Source: an uncultured Eubacteriales bacterium (lineage in GTDB: Bacteria > Bacillota > Clostridia > Lachnospirales > Anaerotignaceae). From it: DNA of 5,358 nucleotides. The notes under the pieces were generated by a model. That model was not told the DNA's origin. It saw only the letters and a program-made list of their open reading frames with translations, and searched no databases. Where the stretch lies: NCBI GenBank assembly GCA_934552695.1, contig CAKTER010000113.1, forward strand, positions 1 through 5,358, given 5' to 3'. The translations under genes and the position numbers were made by a program. Positions 1-5,312 of the stretch are shown here, one piece after another (position 1 is the first letter of the stretch; the number at the start of each line of letters is the position of its first letter).

Positions 1-23
1 TTTAAAATTTTCTCTTTGTCCAC
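1..23 (-). CDS. ylmH: Probable start of ylmH (S4-domain RNA-binding protein), cut by the window edge
   Basis: Only seven complete codons are present. Reading leftward from a GTG at 23-21 gives M-D-K-E-K-I-L, followed by a codon beginning AA. A GGGGG ribosome binding site (35-31) lies 7 bases before the GTG, and the start is 15 bp after the ylmG stop, the spacing expected within this operon. In Firmicutes the gene after ylmG is normally ylmH, an S4-domain RNA-binding protein linked to cell division and ribosome-quality functions. Many YlmH proteins start with a similar short charged segment, but seven residues cannot prove identity, so the name rests on gene order. The nearby ATG at 28-26 is unlikely because its frame stops after eight codons. 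Confidence 0.5.
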
Positions 24-38
24 CGCATTTCCCCCGCT

Positions 39-314
39 TTACAGCAGCCGGATGAGCCCAATCAAAATATCCCGTACCAGCTCCATCATAAACAAGGCAA
101 TCACCGGGGAAAAATCCAACATCATCCCGCCGCCCAGGGGTGACTTGTGAATCAGCTCCCGGATGGGGCCCAAAATCGGCTCCGTCAGCCCATAAATCAT
201 CTGGGTTAGCGGGTTTTGCCCCAATGGCAGCCAGGAAAGTACGATCCGGATAAAAATCAGAATGTAAAACAGCCGGAAAAATATGGAGATCGCACTAATC
301 AAAATTCCCTGCAT
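39..314 (-). CDS. ylmG: YggT/YlmG family small membrane protein
   Basis: A 91-residue protein of the YggT family (YlmG in Gram-positives). It has two hydrophobic segments, about residues 5-30 and 67-90, joined by a polar loop. Family hallmarks visible are R-I-V-L-S-W-L-P (23-30), N-P-L-T (34-37), L-T-E-P-I-L-G-P-I-R (43-52) and D-F-S-P-V-I-A-L (67-74). It should sit in the cytoplasmic membrane; homologues in bacteria and chloroplasts are linked to nucleoid distribution, division and membrane-complex assembly, but the biochemical role is unsettled. The ATG at 314 is chosen because GGAGG (324-320) precedes it by 5 bases. An upstream in-frame ATG at 347 would lie inside sepF and has no better site. 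The start is 11 bp after the sepF stop, so translational coupling is likely. Length is typical. Confidence 0.92.
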   Translation of the reverse strand: MQGILISAISIFFRLFYILIFIRIVLSWLPLGQNPLTQMIYGLTEPILGPIRELIHKSPLGGGMMLDFSPVIALFMMELVRDILIGLIRLL

Positions 315-325
315 AGGCTCCTCCG

Positions 326-916
326 TTATTCTGCGGAAGACGCCCAAGGCAGCAGCACGCCCTTGGTTTTCAGTTCTTCCTTCATATCCCCGCTGATGGA
401 CACGTTTTCGGGGGCAATAATAAAGATGTTATTGGCCACCCGCTGCAACGACCCATTCAGGGAGTAGCAGGTGCCGCTCAAAAAGTCCATAATCCGTTGG
501 GCCGTGGGATACTCGGCCTGCTCCAGATTGACCACCACCGGATTGTTGCTTTTAATCTGGTCGCAAATCTCCTGGGCGTCCTCAAAGGACTCGGGCTTTA
601 ACACCACCACATTCATCAGCACATTGGCCTGGATGCTCACCACCTGCGCCTGGCTCCGCCGCACCGAAGTCCGGGGGGTATAGCTAAAGTCCTGGCTTTC
701 GGCCCGGTTCCGCAGGCTTTCGTAGCTGCTGGCAACCGCCGGAGCCTCCTTTTTAGGCTCCCGCAGCCGGGGCATCTCCCATTTCCGGCCGCTCCGGGGG
801 GCTTCCTCCTCGGCTTCGTCATAGTCCTCGTCCCGGAAATCCTCGTCCTCGTATTCGTCCTCGTCCTCATAGCTGCCGAACATCATGTCCCGCATTTTAT
901 CAAAAATCCCAGCCAT
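326..916 (-). CDS. sepF: Cell division protein SepF
   Basis: A 196-residue SepF, the membrane anchor and filament-organising partner of FtsZ. Residues 1-14 (MAGIFDKMRDMMFG) fit the family's N-terminal amphipathic membrane-binding helix. Residues 16-39 are an almost unbroken acidic tract of D, E and Y, followed by a basic/proline linker (about 40-90). The conserved C-terminal domain spans about 97-190 and carries the P-E-S-F-E-D-A-Q-E-I-C-D (108-119), V-V-V-N-L (127-131), R-I-M-D-F-L-S-G (141-148) and N-N-I-F-I-I-A-P (162-169) blocks used for dimerisation and FtsZ tail binding in known SepF proteins. It is longer than B. subtilis SepF (about 150 residues), mostly because of the acidic linker. 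AAGGAGG (932-926) lies 9 bases before the ATG. The gene lies between yggS and ylmG, as in other Firmicutes. Confidence 0.96.
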   Translation of the reverse strand: MAGIFDKMRDMMFGSYEDEDEYEDEDFRDEDYDEAEEEAPRSGRKWEMPRLREPKKEAPAVASSYESLRNRAESQDFSYTPRTSVRRSQAQVVSIQANVLMNVVVLKPESFEDAQEICDQIKSNNPVVVNLEQAEYPTAQRIMDFLSGTCYSLNGSLQRVANNIFIIAPENVSISGDMKEELKTKGVLLPWASSAE

Positions 917-925
917 TTGCCAGTT

Positions 926-932
926 CCTCCTT
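926..932 (-). promoter_or_regulatory. Ribosome binding site of sepF
   Basis: AAGGAGG on the minus strand, 9 bases before the sepF ATG and 18 bases after the yggS stop. It lies just beyond the 15-bp tandem duplication (934-963), so that duplication changed the distance between the yggS stop and this site. Confidence 0.8.
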
Positions 933-933
933 G

Positions 934-963
934 TTTTAAACCGGATACTTTTAAACCGGATAC
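934..963. repeat. Exact 15-bp tandem duplication across the yggS stop codon
   Basis: The unit TTTTAAACCGGATAC occurs twice with no gap (934-948 and 949-963). On the coding (minus) strand the inner copy encodes the last yggS residues Y-P-V plus its TAA stop. The outer copy repeats Y-P-V and TAA in the same frame, because 15 bp is five codons. The second TAA therefore acts as a backup stop: readthrough would add only about five residues (X-K-Y-P-V). It looks like a replication-slippage duplication that lengthened the yggS-sepF spacer without affecting either protein. Confidence 0.9.
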
Positions 964-1643
964 GTTCGTTCCCCGAACAATCGGGTGCCTACCCGCACGA
1001 TGGTGGCCCCTTCCTCCACCGCTACGGCGAAGTCGTTGCTCATACCCATGGACAGGTGTTCCATGTCTACATTATCTAATTTTTCGGCGGCGATGTCAAC
1101 CGATAATTCCCGCATCTGCCGAAAATATACCCGGTTTCGTTCAGGATCTTCCACAAAAGGCGCCACGGTCATCAAGCCTTTTACCTTTAACCCCGGCAAG
1201 GGTGCAATCTGCCGTAAAAACGCCCGGCATTCCTCCGGCTTTATGCCAAACTTCGATTCCTCCCCCGCCATGTTCAGCTCCACCAAAACGTTTTGTACCA
1301 AGCCCAGGGCCACCGCCTTCCGGCTAATCTCCTCCGCCAGGCGCAGGCTTTCCACCGAGTGGATGAGGGCCACCCGGCCCACCACGTTTTTCACCTTGTT
1401 GGTCTGCAAATGCCCAATCAGGTGCCACCGGACAGGGTCGGTGATTTGCGCCTGCTTTTCCAAAAGCTCCTGCACCCGGTTTTCCCCCAGCTCCGTCAGC
1501 CCGGCGGCAATGGCCTCCCGCACCACCGCCACGGGATGGGTTTTTGTCACCGCCAACAGCAGAACATCCTCCGGATTTCGTCCCGCCCGGCGGGCCGCCG
1601 CTTCGATCTCGGCCCGTACTTCCTGTAAATTTTCTGCAAGCAT
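951..1643 (-). CDS. yggS: YggS/YlmE/PROSC family PLP-binding homeostasis protein
   Basis: A 230-residue cytosolic protein that binds pyridoxal 5'-phosphate and buffers free PLP; no enzymatic activity is established for the family. It has the fold-type III alanine-racemase-like barrel without the second domain. Visible family motifs: A-V-T-K-T-H-P with the PLP lysine K34 (31-37), G-E-N-R-V-Q-E (53-59), W-H-L-I-G-H-L-Q-T-N-K (73-83), H-S-V-E-S (95-99), S-K-F-G (130-133), K-G-L-M-T (155-159), L-S-M-G-M-S-N-D-F (197-205) and the phosphate-binding V-R-V-G-T-R-L-F-G (216-224). Length is normal. The ATG at 1643 is chosen because homology starts there and AGAAGG (1656-1651) lies 7 bases upstream. An in-frame ATG at 1784 would overlap the upstream gene and add 47 unlike residues. 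This is ylmE of the Gram-positive ylm cluster. Confidence 0.96.
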   Translation of the reverse strand: MLAENLQEVRAEIEAAARRAGRNPEDVLLLAVTKTHPVAVVREAIAAGLTELGENRVQELLEKQAQITDPVRWHLIGHLQTNKVKNVVGRVALIHSVESLRLAEEISRKAVALGLVQNVLVELNMAGEESKFGIKPEECRAFLRQIAPLPGLKVKGLMTVAPFVEDPERNRVYFRQMRELSVDIAAEKLDNVDMEHLSMGMSNDFAVAVEEGATIVRVGTRLFGERTYPV

Positions 1644-1674
1644 CTGTCTGCCTTCTTTCCTAAAATGATCCGGC

Positions 1675-3150
1675 TTAGTAAATCTGTTCGCCCTCCTGCA
1701 CCGAGCTGGCATCGGAAACAATGTTGTCGTACACCTGCAAGCCGCTGCTCCGGGTCGAGGGCCGCACAATGGCATAGTCCGCATTTTGGGCCAGCACCTC
1801 TACCACGGTAAAGGCCGCTACCGAGCTGTTAACCACATACACGCCCTGATAGGATGTGGCGTCGGCCACCGTATAGGCCGTGGCCGCCTCGCCGGTGCCC
1901 TGCAAAATGGTATCTCCCAGCTTCAGGCCGCCCTCGTAATCCTGCAACAGATAAATGCTTTCCTCGTCGCTCCGGAGGATATTCACCGCCAGCAGCTCAT
2001 CCCCGCTGCCGCTCCGGCGAATCACATGGTATCCGTCCAAGCTTTCCCGCAAGCAATCCCGGGGGATTTTTAAAAGCGTTTTTTCCACCAGCGCCGTATT
2101 GGGAATCTTCAGCCCCTCGTACAGGCTGCCCTTCACCGAAAAGGTCAGGCTCCGCTGGCCCAAAAAGTCCTGCATCTGCCGGTCGGTGCGAAACACCACC
2201 TGGGCGGTGGTATCGCCCAAGGTCAGGCTATCCACCACAACGGCCACTTCCACCTCGGCTTCCTCAACCTGGGCGCTCAGCGTCATACTGTCCCCGGCTT
2301 CCCACCCGGCCACATCCTCGTTGTCCAAATACCCCACCACATACCAGGTGTTGGAGCGCACCAGCGTAAACAACACGCCCCCCTCCTCCACCGTAGCGGC
2401 AGAGGTGAGGATCCGTTCCACCGGGTTCCGAGCCCCCATCTGCTCCGGAGTCACCTCCGTCCGGTTCTCCGGGGTCAGGGTTTCCTCCCGGCCGTCGTAA
2501 TACAGCGAAAGCACCCCGGTATCGGTATTGGTCACGCTCACCGCACTGGAGGAAAGCTGGGCCTCGAACCCCTCCCTTTGGGCGTTCAGCTCCCCGCCGG
2601 TGTCCTGTCCTCCCAGCATCCACAGCTGGGTCCGCTTGGCCAGCTGCTGCTCCAGCTGGCTGCGGAAGCCTGCCAAGCCCGACAGGCTGAAGTTGTTCAT
2701 TTTGCTGTTATAGGAATACACCAAATCGCCAATCTTTTTTTCTACGGCGGCAATATCGTTTTTATAAGGGGAAATGTCCGCCCGCTCCCGCTGCTGGGCC
2801 AACAGGCTTTCGTCCAACGCCGCCAGCTGGGCTTCAATCTTTTCCGCCGTCCCGTCGGCCCGTACCTGGCACACCAGGCTGTTCTTTTTCAGCCGGTCGC
2901 CCTCGGTATAATAATAGGTCACCGCCCCGGCGGTGCTGCTGGTATACACCTGCTCGTCCCGGATGATAAGCCCCTCAAAGGACACCGGCAAATCCAGCGT
3001 CCCCATCCGTACCGACTCCACCTCCGGCGTTTCCTGCCGGAAGAGCCCCACCAGCTGTCCCAACAGGTACACGATAACCACCAAAAAAATAACGACCGAT
3101 ATTTTTTTATAAGCCTGCCCCGGCTCCCGGCCGGGCTGATTGTGCGGCAT
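1675..3150 (-). CDS. HlyD-like (membrane-fusion/adaptor) envelope protein, first gene of the division operon
   Basis: A 491-residue protein with a short basic N-terminus, one membrane helix at about 17-37 (ISVVIFLVVIVYLL core) and a large extracytoplasmic part. The layout matches HlyD/RND-type adaptors: a first barrel-sandwich half with G-A-V-T-Y-Y-Y-T-E-G-D-R-L (75-87), a charged, Q-rich coiled-coil-like stretch (about 101-200, broken near 145-160), a second half around 211-280 ending V-V-G-Y-L-D-N-E-D-V, then beta-rich domains, including I-P-N-T-A-L-V (349-355), a form common in adaptors. It probably works outside the membrane as an adaptor or scaffold; no transporter partner is in the window. 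ATG 3150 is chosen because GGGAGG lies 6 bases upstream. The earlier ATG at 3210 overlaps a TATAAT box and has a poor ribosome site. HlyD-like membership is fairly sure; substrate and role are unknown. Confidence 0.8.
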   Translation of the reverse strand: MPHNQPGREPGQAYKKISVVIFLVVIVYLLGQLVGLFRQETPEVESVRMGTLDLPVSFEGLIIRDEQVYTSSTAGAVTYYYTEGDRLKKNSLVCQVRADGTAEKIEAQLAALDESLLAQQRERADISPYKNDIAAVEKKIGDLVYSYNSKMNNFSLSGLAGFRSQLEQQLAKRTQLWMLGGQDTGGELNAQREGFEAQLSSSAVSVTNTDTGVLSLYYDGREETLTPENRTEVTPEQMGARNPVERILTSAATVEEGGVLFTLVRSNTWYVVGYLDNEDVAGWEAGDSMTLSAQVEEAEVEVAVVVDSLTLGDTTAQVVFRTDRQMQDFLGQRSLTFSVKGSLYEGLKIPNTALVEKTLLKIPRDCLRESLDGYHVIRRSGSGDELLAVNILRSDEESIYLLQDYEGGLKLGDTILQGTGEAATAYTVADATSYQGVYVVNSSVAAFTVVEVLAQNADYAIVRPSTRSSGLQVYDNIVSDASSVQEGEQIY

Positions 3151-3156
3151 AAGCGT

Positions 3157-3162
3157 CCTCCC
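3157..3162 (-). promoter_or_regulatory. Ribosome binding site deciding the HlyD-like gene start
   Basis: GGGAGG on the minus strand lies 6 bases before the ATG at 3150. Neither upstream in-frame ATG (3210, 3237) has a comparable site, so this motif argues for the shorter 491-residue product. Confidence 0.75.
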
Positions 3163-3208
3163 GTTCCCGCCCCGGGGGCCGGAACTCGTCCTGTTTTTGT
3201 TTTCATCC

Positions 3209-3237
3209 ATTATAATCGCAAGTCCCCAAAAATACAA
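3209..3237 (-). promoter_or_regulatory. Candidate sigma-A promoter of the HlyD-like/yggS/sepF/ylmG operon
   Basis: On the minus strand TTGTAT (3237-3232) is separated by exactly 17 bases from a perfect TATAAT (3214-3209). The -35 matches the TTGACA consensus at only three positions, but the -10 is perfect and the spacing ideal. Transcription would start near 3202, giving a leader of about 50 bases before the ATG at 3150. No other good candidate is seen before the operon. Confidence 0.6.
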
Positions 3238-3322
3238 GGGAAGTCCGCCGTCTCATGCAAAAAATTGCGCTTCTCCTCCGCCGCCGGCCAAAGGCTCCGG
3301 CCCCGGATTTTTCCAGAATTTA

Positions 3323-3351
3323 TTGCACTTTTTCCTTCCCGCTGGTATCAT
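3323..3351 (+). promoter_or_regulatory. Candidate promoter of comM
   Basis: TTGCAC (3323-3328), a 17-base spacer, then TATCAT (3346-3351) preceded by TG one base upstream (TGGTATCAT), which fits an extended -10. The -35 matches at three of six positions and the -10 at five of six. Transcription would start near 3358, leaving a leader of about 57 bases before the comM ATG. Confidence 0.45.
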
Positions 3352-3414
3352 AAAGTCAACAGAATCATCGGTCCCGGAGGTTTTTCCCCCGGAGCACCCA
3401 AAAGGGGGATTTGT

Positions 3415-4944
3415 ATGCTGGCAAAGGTAAAAAGCTGTGCCCTGCAAGGCATCGAAGGGGTTTTGGTGGATGTAGAAGTGGACGTGAGCAACGGCCTGCC
3501 CTCCTTTGAGCTGGTGGGCCTGCCGGATTCCGCCGTCAAGGAATCGAAGGAACGGGTACGCACCGCCATCAAAAACTCCGGCCTCAACTTCCCTCTTCAG
3601 CGGATTACCGTCAACCTGGCCCCCGCCGACCTCAAAAAAGAGGGCCCGGCCTTCGACCTGCCCATTGCCGTGGCCCTTCTGCAATGTGCCGGGGTTATCC
3701 CGCCGGGGGCGCTGGACGGCTTTTTGCTGGAGGGCGAGCTATCGCTGGACGGCACCCTCCGCCGGGTCAACGGCGTGCTGCCCATGGTCTGCGCCGCCCG
3801 GGACGCCGGGGTGACCCGGTGCATCGTCCCCCCGCAAAACGCCCGGGAAGCCGCTTTGGTCGAGGGGGTGGAGGTCTACCCGGTGGAAAGCCTGTCCCAG
3901 CTATTGGCCTTGGCCACCCTGCCTCAGCTGCCCGCCCCCTATGCGCCGCCGCCGGGCCTCCCTCCGGCACAAGCGGCGGCCCTGCCGGACTTTGCCGACG
4001 TACAAGGGCAGGAAAATGTGAAGCGGGCGCTGGAAATTGCCGCCGCCGGCCGTCATAACCTGCTGATGATTGGGCCCCCGGGCAGCGGGAAAACCATGCT
4101 GGCCCAACGCCTGCCGGGAATCCTCCCCGCCCTTACCCTCGAGGAAAGCCTGGAGGTCACCAAGCTCTATAGCGTGGCCGGGCTTTTGACCGGGGACGAA
4201 AGCCTGGTACGCACCCGGCCGTTCCGGGCGCCCCACCACACCGTTTCCGCCTCGGCGCTGGCGGGAGGCGGCCGGGTACCCAAGCCGGGAGAGATTAGTC
4301 TGGCCCACAACGGCGTCCTGTTTTTGGACGAGCTGCCGGAGTTCCCCCGAAACGTGCTGGAAACCCTGCGCCAGCCTCTGGAAAACAAAGCCGTCACCAT
4401 TGCCCGGGTAGGCGGTACCCTGACCTATCCGGCGGACTTTATGCTGATTGCCGCCATGAACCCCTGCCCCTGCGGGTATCGGGGCGACCCCGCCCGCTGC
4501 CGGTGTACCCCCCGGGAGATTGCCCGCTATACCGGGAAAATCAGCGGCCCCTTGCTGGACCGGATGGATTTGATGGTGGAGGCCGCCGCCGTCCCCTACG
4601 ACGATTTAAATCACGCCCGGCCCCAGGAAAGCAGCGCCGCCATCCGGGAACGGGTGCTGCGGGCTCAGGCCGTCCAGGCGGAGCGCTACCAAAACGAGGG
4701 CATTCGCTTTAACAGCCAGCTTTCGGCAGAACAAATCACCCGGTTCTGCCCCCTGGGAGCGCCCGAGGCCGCCCTGCTGAAAACCGCCTTCGACCAGCTG
4801 GGGCTTTCGGCCCGGGCCTATCACCGGATTTTGAAGGTAGCCCGTACCATTGCCGATTTGGCCGGTAGCCCTCAAATTACGGCCCGGCACTTGGCCGAAG
4901 CCATCCAATACCGCAAGCTGGACCGGCACGAACGCACCCGCTAA
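3415..4944 (+). CDS. comM: ComM/YifB family AAA+ ATPase (Mg-chelatase-like)
   Basis: A complete 509-residue ComM (YifB), a hexameric AAA+ helicase that in Gram-negative bacteria promotes branch migration during natural transformation; its role in Clostridia is less well defined. The N-terminal ChlI-like domain covers about 1-165, with G-L-P-S-F-E-L-V-G-L-P-D-S-A (27-40). The AAA+ core covers about 190-395, with Walker A G-P-P-G-S-G-K-T (220-227), R-A-P-H-H-T (271-276), Walker B V-L-F-L-D-E-L (301-307) and the family's four-cysteine cluster N-P-C-P-C-G (C351, C353) plus C-R-C (C362, C364). The likely arginine finger is L-D-R-M-D (381-385). The C-terminal Mg_chelatase_C domain (about 400-502) has S-A-R-A-Y-H-R (465-471). 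Length is normal and no key residue is missing. ATG 3415 follows AGGGGG by 6 bases. dprA, a frequent neighbour, is not adjacent. Confidence 0.97.
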   Translation: MLAKVKSCALQGIEGVLVDVEVDVSNGLPSFELVGLPDSAVKESKERVRTAIKNSGLNFPLQRITVNLAPADLKKEGPAFDLPIAVALLQCAGVIPPGALDGFLLEGELSLDGTLRRVNGVLPMVCAARDAGVTRCIVPPQNAREAALVEGVEVYPVESLSQLLALATLPQLPAPYAPPPGLPPAQAAALPDFADVQGQENVKRALEIAAAGRHNLLMIGPPGSGKTMLAQRLPGILPALTLEESLEVTKLYSVAGLLTGDESLVRTRPFRAPHHTVSASALAGGGRVPKPGEISLAHNGVLFLDELPEFPRNVLETLRQPLENKAVTIARVGGTLTYPADFMLIAAMNPCPCGYRGDPARCRCTPREIARYTGKISGPLLDRMDLMVEAAAVPYDDLNHARPQESSAAIRERVLRAQAVQAERYQNEGIRFNSQLSAEQITRFCPLGAPEAALLKTAFDQLGLSARAYHRILKVARTIADLAGSPQITARHLAEAIQYRKLDRHERTR

Positions 4945-4949
4945 CGGAA

Positions 4950-4955
4950 AGGAGG
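4950..4955 (+). promoter_or_regulatory. Ribosome binding site deciding the start of the small gene after comM
   Basis: AGGAGG lies 5 bases before the ATG at 4961 and after the comM stop (4942-4944). It forms half of a perfect 10-base palindrome, GGAGGCCTCC (4951-4960). It supports a start at 4961 rather than the in-frame ATG at 4850 inside comM. Confidence 0.8.
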
Positions 4956-4960
4956 CCTCC

Positions 4961-5266
4961 ATGCACCCCCTTCACTTTTTCGGCTTACCGACCAAGTCTC
5001 TGCAAGCGCAGGGCTTACAAACCACCGGCACCGTCCTGTATGTTCGCACCTGCTGGTGGTTTAAGGTCAACACCTTAGCCGCCCGCCTCTCCCCTTGGGA
5101 CGGCGCTCGGTTCGCCCGGATTCTTTGCGTTTCCTACACCGTCAACAACGTCCTTTACACCGTCCGGCGGTTTGTCCTGCCCCTGCGGGACTGTCCCCGC
5201 ACCGGGGAGCCTGTCCCCGTGCTGTACAACAAAGCCCGCCCCGGTAGGTCCTGCATTCTTTTGTAA
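4961..5266 (+). CDS. Small protein of unknown function, DUF3592-like
   Basis: A 101-residue protein that I cannot name. It begins M-H-P-L-H-F-F-G-L-P-T-K, has a G-T-V-L-Y-V-R-T-C-W-W-F-K-V-N-T block (23-38), then V-S-Y-T-V-N-N-V-L-Y-T-V-R-R-F-V (57-72), and ends with G-E-P-V-P-V-L-Y-N-K-A-R-P (82-94). The pattern 'Y-x-V-x-x-x-x-Y ... G-x-x-V-x-V-x-Y-x-x-x-x-P' resembles the beta-rich part of DUF3592-type proteins, but without their membrane helices. No signal peptide or membrane segment is evident. I recall similar short proteins starting with FFGLPTK in Ruminococcaceae genomes, with unreliable names; this is memory, not a search. Start, strong AGGAGG, 16-bp gap after comM and a terminator 9 bp after the stop all support a real gene cotranscribed with comM. 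Four cysteines are present (31, 56, 78, 98). Confidence 0.8.
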   Translation: MHPLHFFGLPTKSLQAQGLQTTGTVLYVRTCWWFKVNTLAARLSPWDGARFARILCVSYTVNNVLYTVRRFVLPLRDCPRTGEPVPVLYNKARPGRSCILL

Positions 5267-5275
5267 CCCCAGCCA

Positions 5276-5310
5276 AACGACCCGAGCCTAAGCCCGGGTC
5301 GTTCTTTTTT
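5276..5310 (+). terminator. Intrinsic terminator of the comM transcription unit
   Basis: A perfect 9-bp stem, AACGACCCG (5276-5284) with CGGGTCGTT (5295-5303), a 10-base loop, one C and then six T (5305-5310). It starts 9 bases after the stop of the small gene. On the minus strand the same hairpin is followed only by TTTGG, so it would be a weak terminator in that direction. Confidence 0.92.
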
Positions 5311-5312
5311 AT

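Larger units (their letters stand above)
3151..3414. other. Divergent intergenic region between the division operon and comM
   Basis: 264 bases separate the two divergent start codons. Apart from the two promoter candidates (minus 3237-3209, plus 3323-3351), it holds a small dyad GCAA-AAAA-TTGC (3257-3268) and a GC-rich stretch around 3275-3305 with short self-complementary pieces. Neither lies within a predicted transcript, and no known riboswitch or regulator site was recognised. The plus strand stays open through this region, but the translation has no family resemblance. Confidence 0.7.

Noticed and set aside
985..1668. Long plus-strand open frames over yggS and the HlyD-like gene
   Set aside because: They are antisense shadows of well-supported minus-strand genes in GC-rich DNA, with low-complexity Ser/Pro/Arg translations and no ribosome sites.
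1644..1784. 47-residue N-terminal extension of YggS
   Set aside because: It overlaps the 3' end of the HlyD-like gene, is Cys/Arg-rich and unlike the family; the start at 1643 has both a ribosome site and homology.
3275..3305. GC-rich self-complementary stretch as an RNA element or terminator
   Set aside because: It lies upstream of both predicted transcription starts, has no following T-run, and its stems of about 5 bp are expected in such GC-rich DNA.
2578..3414. Long in-frame plus-strand extension upstream of comM
   Set aside because: The open frame runs antisense to the HlyD-like gene and has no family resemblance. ComM homology begins exactly at 3415, with a ribosome site there.
4850..4960. 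Upstream start for the small gene after comM
   Set aside because: It would lie inside comM in another frame and has no good ribosome site, whereas AGGAGG precedes 4961.
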